The notes below the pieces were generated by a model that was not told the DNA's origin, did no database searches, and was given only the letters and a program-made list of their open reading frames with translations. 64,000 bases of DNA from Chloroflexota bacterium (GTDB taxonomy: Bacteria; Chloroflexota; Limnocylindria; QHBO01), in the NCBI GenBank assembly GCA_025699005.1, contig JAILWI010000003.1, positions 62,001 to 126,000 on the forward strand. Direction: 5' to 3'. Of the stretch, positions 17,804 to 29,437 are shown in pieces. A program made the position numbers and the translations under genes. Numbering within the stretch: the first letter of the stretch is position 1; each line of letters opens with the position of its first letter.

Positions 17804-18850
17804 TCAGGTGTCGAAGAGGCCGGGCTGAGGCGGGGTTGCCGATCCGGCCGGCGGCGTCATTCCGAGGTGCTCCCACCCGGATGGGGTGAGCTGGCGGCCG
17901 CGCGGGGTGCGGGCCAGCAGGCCGATCTGCATGAGGTACGGCTCGACGACGTCTTCGATGGTCTCGATCGGCTCGCTGACGGTGGCGGCCATGGTCGCCA
18001 GTCCGACCGGTCCCCCGCCATGGTGCTCGGCCATGGCGCGCATGAGCTGGCGATCCATGGCGTCGAGGCCGCGGTCGTCGATCTCGAGCAGGCCGAGCGC
18101 ATCGGCGGCCAGCGACGCCGTCACGCTGCCGTCTCCCCCACCCCGCACCTGCGCGTAGTCACGCACCCGCTTGAGCAGCCGATTCGCGATCCTCGGAGTT
18201 CCGCGAGAGCGCTGCGCCACCAGCGCCGCCGCCTCGTCGGTCATCGCGACATCCAGGATCTCGGCGGATCGGCGGAGGATGCGCTCGAGCTCGGCCTGGG
18301 TGTAGTAGTCGAGCCGGTACGTGACGCCGAAGCGGTCTCTCAGCGGCCCCGTGATGCTGCCGACGCGCGTCGTCGCGCCGATGACGGTCACGTGCTCGAT
18401 CTGGAGACGCACGGAGCGCGCCCCCGGGCCCTTGCCGAGCACGACGTCGAGCGCGAAGTCCTCCATCGCCGGGTAGAGGATCTCCTCCACCGCATGGCTG
18501 AGCCGGTGGATCTCGTCGATGAACAGCACGTCGCCCTTCCCAAGGCTCGTCAGCACCGCGGCGAGGTCGCCGGCGCGTTCGATGGCGGGACCGGACGTCG
18601 TGCGAATCTGGGCGCCCATCTCGGCCGCCACGATGTTGGCGAGCGTCGTCTTGCCGAGACCCGGCGGGCCGTAGAGGAGCACGTGGTCCACGGGCTCCGA
18701 TCGATGCTGGGCCGCATCGATGAGGATCGCGAGGTTCTGCTTGACCCGGTCCTGGCCCGCGAACTCGTCGAGGCGGCGCGGTCGGACCGTCGACTCGAGC
18801 GCGAGCTCCTCATCGGCGATCTCGGTGCTCGTGATGCGTTCGATGGTCAT
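17804..18850 (-). CDS. ruvB: Holliday junction helicase motor RuvB
   Basis: A 348-residue AAA+ motor that with RuvA drives branch migration. Seen are [18 protein letters not shown], Walker [11 protein letters not shown], Walker [10 protein letters not shown], sensor GATTRVG, the arginine finger region GPLRDRFG, and the C-terminal winged helix. The start at 18850 overlaps (ATGA) the stop of an 8-codon leaderless ORF. ruvC-ruvA are not adjacent: they lie near 36.5-37.5 kb on the same strand. Confidence 0.97.
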   Translation of the reverse strand: MTIERITSTEIADEELALESTVRPRRLDEFAGQDRVKQNLAILIDAAQHRSEPVDHVLLYGPPGLGKTTLANIVAAEMGAQIRTTSGPAIERAGDLAAVLTSLGKGDVLFIDEIHRLSHAVEEILYPAMEDFALDVVLGKGPGARSVRLQIEHVTVIGATTRVGSITGPLRDRFGVTYRLDYYTQAELERILRRSAEILDVAMTDEAAALVAQRSRGTPRIANRLLKRVRDYAQVRGGGDGSVTASLAADALGLLEIDDRGLDAMDRQLMRAMAEHHGGGPVGLATMAATVSEPIETIEDVVEPYLMQIGLLARTPRGRQLTPSGWEHLGMTPPAGSATPPQPGLFDT

Positions 18851-18873
18851 CGGTCCGCGCTCGAATCGAACAT
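18847..18873 (-). CDS. Leaderless 8-codon ORF coupled to ruvB
   Basis: ATG 18873 lies 7 bases after a TAGAAT -10 box, so the transcript probably begins at it. The ORF (MFDSSADR) ends in a TGA overlapping the ruvB ATG in an ATGA. ruvB has no ribosome-binding site of its own. The peptide itself is probably not functional; its translation would bring ribosomes to ruvB. Confidence 0.45.
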   Translation of the reverse strand: MFDSSADR

Positions 18874-18880
18874 GTGACCG

Positions 18881-18886
18881 ATTCTA
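18881..18886 (-). promoter_or_regulatory. -10 box of the ruvB transcript
   Basis: TAGAAT on the minus strand, 7 bases before ATG 18873 and 30 before ruvB. Strong match to the -10 consensus; no clear -35. Confidence 0.45.
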
Positions 18887-18917
18887 GCGGTCGTTGCGGG
18901 GAACGCGACACAGGCCG

Positions 18918-19958
18918 TCACGATCCGAGCGCCGCATCGGTCCATCGCCGGACGAGATCGTGATGGGCGCCCCAGGCGGACCAGACGTCCTCGGCCCACG
19001 CACGGACGAGCCGGACATGCTCGTCGCCGCTGCGCGCGGCGAGGACGTCGAGCACCGTGACCTTGTACCCCTTCGGCGGGTCCAGCCAGGGCCACTCGCG
19101 GGCGCCGTCGGTGAGGCGGCGGGTCATCGGCAGGAGCGCGTCGGCGTTCATCCGGTGCTCGAGCCATCCGCAGAGCCCGATGAGGTGCACGGCCACCGAC
19201 TGGCGCTGCCGCCGGCCATCGACGCCCGGATGCTGCGCCGCATACGCGTCGACCGCATGCCGATGGACGGCTCCGTGCGCGCGGTCCCGGAACTCGCGAG
19301 CCAGCACGGCGCCGTACGTGGCCCAGCATGCCGGCGAGGCGCCGATGTAGGGGTGGGTCTCGACGTCGGCCCGCGCTCGATACACCGCCCCGCATCCCGG
19401 ACAGACCTCGATCAGGCGCACGACATCCCCGGGCGTGTCGACGTCGACCGGCTCTTCGTCGGGCAGGAACGGGGTTACCAGCTCCGTGTGCGTGGCGAGG
19501 ATCCCGCGCAGGCCCTCGTCGCCGGCGGTCCGGTCCACGAGCTCGAACGCACGCCGCTCGAGGAGCAGCGGCGGTCCGGCCCCGTCGCCGATGAGCGACG
19601 CGACGACCGGCCGGCCCTCGCGGTCGGTGCGGAGCAGCGCCCGGATCGTTGCCGGGGCCACGGTCGGCTGGTCCCCCAGGAGGATGACCGCCGCCTCAGC
19701 GCCCTCCGGCACCGCCGCGATGCCCATGCGCAGCGAGGCGCTCAGGCCATCGTTCGGCCGATCATTCACGACCCGGGTGACCCCCGGGGGCGTCGGTATG
19801 TCGCTCGGGATGACGGCGATCACGGGCTCGAGCCCGGCTCGCACCGCCGCATCGCACACGACCTCGAGCATCGTGCGGTCACCGAGCGCCGCGCGCTGCT
19901 TCGGAGACCCGAAACGGCGCGCGTTGCCCGCGGCCAGGATGACGGCTGCCGTGCTCAC
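18918..19958 (-). CDS. MocA-like nucleotidyltransferase fused to DUF5946
   Basis: A 346-residue fusion. The first 185 residues are a MobA/MocA-type NTP transferase: the loop AAVILAAGNARRFGSPKQ, RVVNDRPNDGLSASL, ILLGDQPTV and DVDTPGD. MocA makes molybdopterin cytosine dinucleotide, the cofactor of many xanthine-dehydrogenase-type enzymes. From about residue 187 comes a DUF5946-like domain with CPGCGAVY, AVHRHAVDAYAAQHPG, VAVHLIGLCGWLEH and WPWLDPP; its role is unknown, but Cys and His positions could bind metal. GTG 19958 gives the family start; GTG 19973 is an alternative. The molybdenum hydroxylase genes lie 2.2 kb away. Confidence 0.8.
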   Translation of the reverse strand: MSTAAVILAAGNARRFGSPKQRAALGDRTMLEVVCDAAVRAGLEPVIAVIPSDIPTPPGVTRVVNDRPNDGLSASLRMGIAAVPEGAEAAVILLGDQPTVAPATIRALLRTDREGRPVVASLIGDGAGPPLLLERRAFELVDRTAGDEGLRGILATHTELVTPFLPDEEPVDVDTPGDVVRLIEVCPGCGAVYRARADVETHPYIGASPACWATYGAVLAREFRDRAHGAVHRHAVDAYAAQHPGVDGRRQRQSVAVHLIGLCGWLEHRMNADALLPMTRRLTDGAREWPWLDPPKGYKVTVLDVLAARSGDEHVRLVRAWAEDVWSAWGAHHDLVRRWTDAALGS

Positions 19959-20008
19959 GGCCCAATTCTGCACGGCGGCGGGATCGAGGACTCTGCGATC
20001 ATCACCGC

Positions 20009-21607
20009 ATGCCCGAGCCGTACGCGCTGCTGATCGAGGGTGGGACCATCGTGGATGGGAGCGGTGAGCGCGGATTCGCGGCGGCGGTCGGGGTTCGTGA
20101 CGGCCGAATCGAGCTCGTATACGGCCCGACGGATCAGATCCGGGCCGAACGGCGCGTGGATGCCACCGAACGCGTCGTGACTCCGGGGTTCATCGACCTG
20201 CACAGCCACTCCGGGCTCATGATCTTCGCGGATCCGCTCCACGAGCCGAAGGTCCGCCAGGGCGTCACGACCGAGGTCATCGGCGTGGACGGGCTGTCGT
20301 ACGCCCCGATCCCCGACCCCACCGATCTCGAGGCACTGGCGCACATCAATGCCGGCCTCGACGGTCGCCCCGACATCGCGTACGACTGGTCGAGTGTCGA
20401 GAGCTACCTCGACCGCCTCGATGGACTGCGTCCCTCGCTGAACCTGGCGTTCATGGTCGGCAACAGCGCGCTCCGCATCGGCGCCATGGGATGGGACGAG
20501 GTCGTCGCCTCTGCCGACGACCTCGCGAACATGCGCGCGATGCTCCGCGAAGCGATGGAGGAAGGTGCCATCGGCGTCTCGTCCGGGCTCGACTACCCGC
20601 CCGGCGCCTACGCGTCGACCGAGGAGCTGGCCGCGCTCACGGCCGAGGCTGCCCGCGGCGGCGGCTTCTACCACACCCACGTGCGCTATGACCTCGGCGA
20701 CCGCTACCTCGACCCCTTCCGCGAGGCGATCGAGATCGGACGGCTCGGCGAGGGCCCCGCCCACATCACCCACTTCTACCACCGCCAGACCTTCCCCGAT
20801 GGACCCGGGCCGATGCTGGCGCTGGTCGACGATGCCCGCGCCGACGGCCAGGACGTCACGTTCGACACGTACCCGTACGAGTGGGCGTCCACGCGGCTGC
20901 TCATCATGATCCCGCCCTGGGCGCAGTCGGGCGGGCCGGTTCAAACCAAGGAGCGCCTTGCCGACGCCGGCGTGCGCGACCGGATTCGACGGGAGATGGC
21001 GGAGCGCGGCGTCCTGTTCGCCGGCCGACGGGCCTGGGACGATGTCCGCATAGGCGCGTTCACCGTACCCGAGCTCATACCCTGGGAGGGACGAACGCTC
21101 GGCGACGTCATCGCCGACCGCGGTGACGACCCGGTCGACGTCCTGTGCGACCTGCTCCTCGCCGAGGACCTCCGCGTGAACCAGGTCACCCCCGGCCCGT
21201 GGACCGAGACGCTGCGCGACTTCATCCGGCACCCGATCGGTATGATCGGCACCGATTCGACGTTCGTCGGCGCGAAGCCCTCGCCGCGAACGTACGGCTC
21301 GTTTCCCCGCGTGCTGGGCCAGTTCGTGCGCGAGGAGGCGCTGCTGTCGCTCGAGGAGGCGGTGCGCTCGATGACCTCGGCGCCTGCGGCCCGCATCGGC
21401 CTGGACGATCGTGGCCTCGTTCGCGACGGCTTCGTCGCCGATCTCGTCGTGCTCGACCCCGAACGCGTGCGCTCGAACGCGACGTACGACGAGCCACGGA
21501 GCTACCCCGATGGCATCGACCGGGTCGTGGTCGGCGGCACCATCGTCGTCGAGGACGGGGCCCACACCGGCGCCCGACCCGGCCGCGTCCTCCGCCGCGG
21601 GGGCTGA
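20009..21607 (+). CDS. Amidohydrolase, D-aminoacylase (N-acyl-D-amino acid deacylase) type
   Basis: A 532-residue metal-dependent amidohydrolase. The order of motifs matches the D-aminoacylase/AHS family: TPGFIDLHSHSG (HxH metal site), GVTTEVIGVDG, a SSGLDYPPG segment, FYHTHVR, AHITHFYH, a GTDST aspartate region, and the C-terminal beta sandwich ending LVVLDPERV. The substrate could be N-acyl-D-amino acids or another cyclic or acylated amide. It is divergent from the MocA fusion gene with 50 bases between, and convergent with the DUF2269 gene. Confidence 0.85.
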   Translation: MPEPYALLIEGGTIVDGSGERGFAAAVGVRDGRIELVYGPTDQIRAERRVDATERVVTPGFIDLHSHSGLMIFADPLHEPKVRQGVTTEVIGVDGLSYAPIPDPTDLEALAHINAGLDGRPDIAYDWSSVESYLDRLDGLRPSLNLAFMVGNSALRIGAMGWDEVVASADDLANMRAMLREAMEEGAIGVSSGLDYPPGAYASTEELAALTAEAARGGGFYHTHVRYDLGDRYLDPFREAIEIGRLGEGPAHITHFYHRQTFPDGPGPMLALVDDARADGQDVTFDTYPYEWASTRLLIMIPPWAQSGGPVQTKERLADAGVRDRIRREMAERGVLFAGRRAWDDVRIGAFTVPELIPWEGRTLGDVIADRGDDPVDVLCDLLLAEDLRVNQVTPGPWTETLRDFIRHPIGMIGTDSTFVGAKPSPRTYGSFPRVLGQFVREEALLSLEEAVRSMTSAPAARIGLDDRGLVRDGFVADLVVLDPERVRSNATYDEPRSYPDGIDRVVVGGTIVVEDGAHTGARPGRVLRRGG

Positions 21608-21611
21608 GCTC

Positions 21612-22115
21612 TCAGAAGGGCTTCACGACCATGAGCGCAAGGATGACGAAGAGCATCAGCGTCATGAACTGGCCGCCGCGGGCCGCCTTCGTGCCAAGGG
21701 CCAGGAACTCCGGCGGCGGACCACCGGGATTCGCACCAGGGCCGGCGGCGGCCGCTTCGGCGGCGGGCGGCGGCTGGCTCGTCATCGCGACCATCTTCCG
21801 AACCGTCGGCAGCTGGACGAGGTTCGCGAAGGCGAAGGTGATGAGGAACAGGACGATGGCCAGGCCGACCCAGAGCGTCTCGAGCGGGTTGTAGCCCCGC
21901 GTGACGATGAGCCCGACGCCCATCAGGAACATGAAGGCGCTCATCGGCTCCACGACCTTCTCGGTGATCCCCTCGGTTGCGCGAAGCACGAAGTTGCCGT
22001 GCTGCGGCTCCTTGGCGGCCCTGGCGGCCAGGAATGGAAACGCGATCGTCGGGCCGAACGCCACGATCGCTCCCCCGATGTGGAGATAGAGAAACAGCGT
22101 CGCGAGCCAGTCCAC
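21612..22115 (-). CDS. DUF2269-like four-helix membrane protein
   Basis: A 167-residue integral membrane protein with about four hydrophobic segments (residues 4-28, 56-72, 79-98, 148-165) and a Pro/Ala-rich cytosolic loop at about 110-130. The N-terminal YLHIGGAIVAFGPTIAFPF pattern resembles DUF2269. GTG 22115 has GGAGG about 7 bases upstream. The function is unknown. Confidence 0.75.
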   Translation of the reverse strand: MDWLATLFLYLHIGGAIVAFGPTIAFPFLAARAAKEPQHGNFVLRATEGITEKVVEPMSAFMFLMGVGLIVTRGYNPLETLWVGLAIVLFLITFAFANLVQLPTVRKMVAMTSQPPPAAEAAAAGPGANPGGPPPEFLALGTKAARGGQFMTLMLFVILALMVVKPF

Positions 22116-22193
22116 GAGATCCCTCCGCGTTTTCGCAGCCCAGATTGTGACGGCTCAGAGTATTCCGTCCGTCAATCGCCGATCCGGACGCGC

Positions 22194-22199
22194 TAGCAT
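22194..22199 (+). promoter_or_regulatory. -10 box for the leaderless hydroxylase operon
   Basis: TAGCAT ends 6 bases before the ATG at 22206. No ribosome-binding site is present there. Confidence 0.45.
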
Positions 22200-22205
22200 G
22201 GCTCG

Positions 22206-24592
<2,387 letters not shown>

Positions 24593-24596
<4 letters not shown>

Positions 24597-25060
24597 GCTT
24601 CCGATTCACGGTCAACGGCGAGGCGGTCGAGGTCACGGCCGTCGGCTCGCGGCGGCTGCTCGACGTCCTGCGCGAGGATCTCGGACTGACCGGGACGAAG
24701 GAGGGCTGTGGCGAGGGCGAGTGCGGTGCCTGCAGCGTGCTCATCGACGGGGCCGTCGTCGATGCGTGCCTCGTTCCCGTCTCCCAGGCCGTCGGGACGT
24801 CGGTGCGCACGGTCGAGGCGCTCGCGGACGGCGAGCGGCTCGACGTCCTCCAGCAGGCGTTCCTCGAGACCGGCGGCGCCCAGTGCGGGATCTGCACGCC
24901 CGGGATGCTCATGGCCGGGCACGCGTTCCTCGCATCCGGCACCGAACCGACCGAGGACAACATCCGCGAGGCGATCGCCGGCAACCTGTGCCGCTGCACG
25001 GGCTACACGAAGATCGTCGAGGCCATCGCGCTCGCCGCAGAACGGAGTGCTCATCCATGA
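24593..25060 (+). CDS. Hydroxylase [2Fe-2S] subunit
   Basis: A 155-residue small subunit with two iron-sulfur clusters. The plant-type cluster Cys residues lie in EGCGEGECGACSV and at DAC; the second cluster is in CGICTPGM and NLCRCTGY. It passes electrons from the molybdenum centre towards FAD. The ATG overlaps the stop of the large subunit (ATGA), and its own stop overlaps the start of a small membrane protein. Confidence 0.96.
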
Positions 25061-25194
25061 CCGACCGACCGGAGCCGCTGGACGAGGCCCTCGCCGATCA
25101 CGATGTCACCCTGGCCATGACGCCGGGACAGGTCGTGCTGCTCGCTATCGGCGTCGTCCTGCTCGTCCGCATCATTCGCAGCTTCCGAGGCTAG
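25057..25194 (+). CDS. 45-residue single-helix membrane protein in the hydroxylase operon
   Basis: This small gene starts with an ATGA overlap on the [2Fe-2S] subunit gene and stops 2 bases before the FAD subunit gene, so it is embedded in the operon. The acidic N-terminus (EPLDEALADHD) is followed by one hydrophobic helix (PGQVVLLAIGVVLLVRII) and a basic end (RSFRG). It could anchor or recruit the hydroxylase to the membrane (inference). No family recognised. Confidence 0.6.
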   Translation: MTDRPEPLDEALADHDVTLAMTPGQVVLLAIGVVLLVRIIRSFRG

Positions 25195-25196
25195 GG

Positions 25197-26060
25197 ATGC
25201 CGAACGCCGTCGAGCCGCCGTCCGAGTCGCCGGACCGCCTGGCGGCCGCCTACGAGCTCCTGGCCGATGGCGGGGCGGCACCGCTCGCCGGAGGCACCGA
25301 CCTCATGGTGCAGCTGACCGGCGAGCTCGGCGAGCCACCGGATCGGATCGTCGACATCTGGCGTGTGGACGAGCTGCGCGGGATCGGCACGGCCGGCGGC
25401 ACGCTGTCGATCGGCGCACTGACCACCTACACCGACCTGCGCCGCTCACCGGACGTCGCGCGTCATGCGCCGGCGCTGGCCGGGGCCGCGGCCACGATCG
25501 GGGCAGCGCAGATCCAGAACCGCGGGACCATCGGCGGCAACGTCATCAACGCGTCCCCGGCAGGCGACACGCTCCCTGTCCTCCTGGCCATGGACGCCAC
25601 CATGGTCCTCGGTTCGGCCGGCGGCGAGCGTCGCGTTGCCGCAGGCGAATTCTGGACCGGCTACCGCGCCACCGCCCGGCGACCCGAGGAGCTCCTGGTG
25701 CGCGTCGAGATCCCGATCCGCGACCATCGCCAGGTGCGGTTCCGCAAGATCGGAACGCGGCGCGCGCAGGCCATCAGCAAGGTCGTCGTGGCGCTGGCCT
25801 GGACCGCGGATGGGCCCGACGCACCGTGGTCCGACGTGCGGCTGGCGCTCGGCTCGGTGGCCGCCACCACCGTGCGCGCACGTGGGGCAGAGTCCGTCCT
25901 CGAGGGAGCGCGGCCGACGATGGATACCGCCGATGCCGCGGTCGCAGCCCTGACCGCCGTGCTCGAGCCGATCGATGACGTCCGGTCGACGGCCGAGTAT
26001 CGCCGGCTCGTGGCCGGTCGCGTGCTCCATCGCCTCATCCGAGAGGAGGGCAGCTGGTGA
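25197..26060 (+). CDS. Hydroxylase FAD-binding subunit
   Basis: A 287-residue FAD subunit of the PCMH type. FAD contacts are in APLAGGTDLM and TIGGNVINASPAGDTLP; the C-terminal CO-dehydrogenase flavoprotein domain follows. It receives electrons from the [2Fe-2S] subunit and passes them to an acceptor (NAD or another carrier, not determined). ATG 25197 lies 2 bases after the preceding small gene. With the large and small subunits it completes a heterotrimer, though no XdhC-type insertion chaperone is nearby. Confidence 0.93.
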   Translation: MPNAVEPPSESPDRLAAAYELLADGGAAPLAGGTDLMVQLTGELGEPPDRIVDIWRVDELRGIGTAGGTLSIGALTTYTDLRRSPDVARHAPALAGAAATIGAAQIQNRGTIGGNVINASPAGDTLPVLLAMDATMVLGSAGGERRVAAGEFWTGYRATARRPEELLVRVEIPIRDHRQVRFRKIGTRRAQAISKVVVALAWTADGPDAPWSDVRLALGSVAATTVRARGAESVLEGARPTMDTADAAVAALTAVLEPIDDVRSTAEYRRLVAGRVLHRLIREEGSW

Positions 26061-26109
26061 CGCACGAGGCGGCCCCACGGCGGATCGACCGGCGGTGGGA
26101 TCGGCGCGC

Positions 26110-26724
26110 GTGAGCCCGATCACCCGTCCGTCACGGGACGAGGTGCTGGTGTTCAACACGCGCGACGACTTCCGTGCCTGGCTCGAGGATCATCACGCCC
26201 ACGAGCCTTTAGCCTGGATCGGCTATTACCGCAAGGGCGCCGGCGAACTGGCCATGACGTATCCGGAGGCCGTCGAGGAGGGACTCTGCTACGGATGGAT
26301 CGACGGCATCACCTACCGCGTCGACGACGAGGTGACCGCCAGCCGATTCACTCCGCGGCGTCCGGGGAGCAACTGGAGCGCGGTGAACATCGAGCGGGCC
26401 CACGAGCTCATCCGCACCGGCCGGATGGCCCCGCCCGGCGTAGCCGCCTTCGAAGCGCGCGATCGCGAGGCGGCCGCGGCCGATCTCGCTCTGAGCTCGG
26501 TCAGCGATCTTCCGAAGCCCATGCTCCGCCGGTTGCGCGCCGATGCGGCAGCGCGATCGTTCTGGGAGGGCCGGACAGCCGCGTACCGCCGCAACGCCAC
26601 GCGATGGGTCCTCAGCGCCAAGCGCGAGGAAACGCGCCGGCGCCGCCTGGAGCAGCTCATCGCGGATTCGGCCGCGGGTCGCCCGATCAAACTGTTGCGG
26701 CAGGGTCGCGAGCAGCCCGGCTGA
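26110..26724 (+). CDS. YdeI/OmpD-associated family protein
   Basis: A 204-residue cytosolic protein of the YdeI family. Recognisable are the N-terminal FRAWLEDHH and AWIGYYRKG, EEGLCYGWIDGI, FTPRRPGSNWSAVN, and the C-terminal RRNATRWVLSAKREETRRRR. The function is unknown; some relatives are annotated as bacteriocin-protection proteins on weak grounds. GTG 26110 gives the family start. It follows the FAD subunit gene by 49 bases. Confidence 0.82.
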   Translation: MSPITRPSRDEVLVFNTRDDFRAWLEDHHAHEPLAWIGYYRKGAGELAMTYPEAVEEGLCYGWIDGITYRVDDEVTASRFTPRRPGSNWSAVNIERAHELIRTGRMAPPGVAAFEARDREAAAADLALSSVSDLPKPMLRRLRADAAARSFWEGRTAAYRRNATRWVLSAKREETRRRRLEQLIADSAAGRPIKLLRQGREQPG

Positions 26725-26759
26725 TCGGTGCCGGCGCGCGTCGGCGGACCGCGCGCCAT

Positions 26760-27674
26760 TCAGCCCGCGTGGACGCGCTCCACGACCCCGCGCATGGCTT
26801 CGACGCGCTCCACGAGGGAGGTACTTCCCTCCGGATCCTCGAGATCGCAGCGCACCTCGTCGAATCCCAGATCGCGGAACTGGAGCAGCAGGTCGCCGAT
26901 CTCGGCGTCGGTTCGGCGACCCCCGCCGAACGCCGCGGCCTCGCTCGTTGCGACCCTCAGCCCGGGCGGCACGATCGAATACACGTCGAGACTTCTGGTG
27001 AGCGACGCCGGATCGCGTCCAACCTCACGACATGCTGCCTCCAGCTCGGCCACGAGCGGTCGCAGGACCTCGGGGTCGGAGGTGGTCGTCCACCAGTTCC
27101 AGCCGTCGGCATACTCGGCGACCAGCCTCAGCATCTTCGGGCCCTGGCCCGCGATCACGATCGGCGGTCCCTGGGGTCGCGGCCCGCGGAGGACGAGCTC
27201 GGCCGCATCGGCTCGGTGGTACTGCCCGACGTGCGACGCCTTCCCCTCCTTGAGGAGCGGATGGATCACGCGGATCGCGTCGGCGAAGCGAGAGTAGCGC
27301 CGGTCGGCGTCGATCCCGAACGGCCCGTAGTCGAGCGGCGTGTTGCCGAGCCCGATGCCGAACACGTACCGGCCTCCCGAGATCTCGTCGAGCGTGTCCG
27401 CGATCTTGGCGGTCAGCGAGGCAGGCCGGTAGGGCGAGTTGAGGACCGAATGTCCGATCTCGATCCGCTCCGTCCGGGCGGCGACGGCGGCCGCCATGGC
27501 GACCGCCTCCCAGTACCCCATCGGCCGCTGCTCGTCGGGAGCCATGAGGGCGTCCTCGAGGACGATGAGATCGAAGCCGACCGCCTCCGCTGCCTGGGCC
27601 TGCGCGCAGATCGTCTCCCAACGAGGTCCCTCGGCAGCGGTTCCGTGCAAGCCGATGACAAGGCCGATGCGCAT
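26760..27674 (-). CDS. LLM-class flavin/F420-dependent oxidoreductase
   Basis: A 304-residue luciferase-like protein, distinct from the one at 9.2-10.1 kb. It shows VLEDAL, GHSVLNSPYRPASLTAKIA, DEISGGRYVFGIGLGN and PPIVIAGQGPKMLRLVAEYAD. The ATG at 27674 is preceded by GGAGG about 7 bases upstream, so unlike the first copy this one uses a normal ribosome-binding site. The substrate is unknown. Confidence 0.87.
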   Translation of the reverse strand: MRIGLVIGLHGTAAEGPRWETICAQAQAAEAVGFDLIVLEDALMAPDEQRPMGYWEAVAMAAAVAARTERIEIGHSVLNSPYRPASLTAKIADTLDEISGGRYVFGIGLGNTPLDYGPFGIDADRRYSRFADAIRVIHPLLKEGKASHVGQYHRADAAELVLRGPRPQGPPIVIAGQGPKMLRLVAEYADGWNWWTTTSDPEVLRPLVAELEAACREVGRDPASLTRSLDVYSIVPPGLRVATSEAAAFGGGRRTDAEIGDLLLQFRDLGFDEVRCDLEDPEGSTSLVERVEAMRGVVERVHAG

Positions 27675-27750
27675 GGGGCGGTCCTCCGTGGTTCCACGCC
27701 CCCTCGCATTCCACCCTACCGAGTCGGTGCAAATGCGCGTGGAGGACGCC

Positions 27751-27756
27751 TAGAAT
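27751..27756 (+). promoter_or_regulatory. -10 box of malate synthase
   Basis: TAGAAT, 15 bases before the GTG at 27772, predicts a leader of about 8 bases without a ribosome-binding site. Confidence 0.35.
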
Positions 27757-27771
27757 TGGCTCCTCCGCAGC

Positions 27772-29364
27772 GTGAGCACGTCCGTGCGCGATCTTCCCCC
27801 AGGCATCCAGGTCACCGCCGACGCCGAGCACGCCGCCGGCGTCCTGACTCCCGAGGCGCTGAGCTTTGTCGCCGATCTCCATCGGCGATTCGGACCACGG
27901 CGTCGTGAGCTCCTCGCCGCGCGCACCGCGCGCCAGGCGGAGTTCGATGCCGGCAAGCTCCCCGGATTCCTGCCAAAGACCGCACACATCCGCGAGGACG
28001 ACGGATGGAAGGTCGCGGGCGCGCCGGACGATCTGAACGACCGTCGCGTCGAGATCACGGGCCCCGCCGAACCGAAGATGATGGTCAACGCGCTGAACAG
28101 CGGCGCCAGGGTCTTCATGTGCGACTTCGAGGATGCGCTCTCGCCCACCTGGGCCAACGTGGTGACCGGCCAGTGGGCGGTCCGTGAGGCCGTTCGGCGC
28201 CGCCTATCCCTGAAGACAGACGCCAAGACGTACGAGCTCAACGACGAGATCGCGACGCTCGTCATCCGTCCGCGTGGCTGGCACCTCGACGAGGCGCACG
28301 TGACGATCGATGGTGAGCCGGTGAGCGCCAGCCTCTTCGACTTCGGCATGGCCTTCTTCCACAACGCAACCGAGCAGCTGGCGCGCGGATCGGGACCGTA
28401 TTTCTACCTGCCGAAGCTCGAATCGCACCTCGAGGCTCGGCTGTGGAACGACGTGTTCCTCCGTGCCCAGGAGGCGCGTGGCGTGCCGCGCGGCTCGATT
28501 CGCGCCACGGTCCTGGTCGAGCACATCCTGCTCGCCTTCGAGATGGACGAGGTGCTGTACGAGCTGCGGGAGCATGCGGCCGGGCTGAATGCCGGTCGAT
28601 GGGACTACATCTTCAGCCTCATCAAGACGTTCCGCTCGCGGGACGACATGGTGCTCCCCGACCGCTCGATGGTCACGATGACGGTGCCGTTCATGCGCGC
28701 CTACACCGAGCTTCTCGTCCGCACGTGCCACCGGCGCGGCGCGCATGCCATGGGCGGGATGGCCGCGTTCATCCCCTCCCGTCGCGACCCGGAGGTCAAC
28801 GAGAAGGCGCTCGCAGCCGTTCGCGCCGACAAGGAACGCGAGTCCGGCGATGGCTTCGACGGAACCTGGGTTGCGCATCCCGACCTCGTCCCGGTCGCGC
28901 GCGAGGTCTTCGACCGTGTGCTCGGTGAGCGACCGAACCAGAAGGACCGCCAGCGTCCCGAGGTGACCGACGATGCGGAAGCACTGCTCGACGTGCGGGT
29001 TCCCGATGGACGGATCAGCGAGGCCGGCGTTCGGGCGAACATCTCCGTCGGGCTCGCCTACCTCGCGAGCTGGCTGGCGGGCAACGGCGCCGCCGCGATC
29101 AACAACCTCATGGAGGACGCGGCCACCGCCGAGATCAGCCGCTCGCAGCTCTGGCAGTGGCGAACGCAGGCCACACCGATCGACGGCGGCGAGCCGATGA
29201 CGGCCGGCCGCTACCGGGCATGGCGCGACGACGAGCTCGGCACGCTTCGTGACGCGATGCCCGATGCTCCGTGGGACGCTGCGGCCGAGCTGCTCGACGA
29301 GCTCGTGCTGTCCGACGATTACGCGACCTTCCTCACCCTCGTGGCCTACGGCCGGCTTGGGTGA
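27772..29364 (+). CDS. aceB: Malate synthase A
   Basis: A 530-residue malate synthase of the A isoform, condensing glyoxylate with acetyl-CoA to malate. Seen are [42 protein letters not shown], the [20 protein letters not shown] active-site strand, [13 protein letters not shown] and [17 protein letters not shown]. The usual IETLPAAFEMDE reads [12 protein letters not shown], keeping the acidic residues. Isocitrate lyase is not in the window. In this neighbourhood its natural role may be to capture glyoxylate released by purine breakdown (inference). Confidence 0.95.
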   Translation: MSTSVRDLPPGIQVTADAEHAAGVLTPEALSFVADLHRRFGPRRRELLAARTARQAEFDAGKLPGFLPKTAHIREDDGWKVAGAPDDLNDRRVEITGPAEPKMMVNALNSGARVFMCDFEDALSPTWANVVTGQWAVREAVRRRLSLKTDAKTYELNDEIATLVIRPRGWHLDEAHVTIDGEPVSASLFDFGMAFFHNATEQLARGSGPYFYLPKLESHLEARLWNDVFLRAQEARGVPRGSIRATVLVEHILLAFEMDEVLYELREHAAGLNAGRWDYIFSLIKTFRSRDDMVLPDRSMVTMTVPFMRAYTELLVRTCHRRGAHAMGGMAAFIPSRRDPEVNEKALAAVRADKERESGDGFDGTWVAHPDLVPVAREVFDRVLGERPNQKDRQRPEVTDDAEALLDVRVPDGRISEAGVRANISVGLAYLASWLAGNGAAAINNLMEDAATAEISRSQLWQWRTQATPIDGGEPMTAGRYRAWRDDELGTLRDAMPDAPWDAAAELLDELVLSDDYATFLTLVAYGRLG

Positions 29365-29437
29365 TTCGCTCGGTCGCTAGCCCTAGGGCGTGTCGTATCG
29401 GCGGCTTGATCGAGTGCCGTACGCCAGGGGTGCCGGG

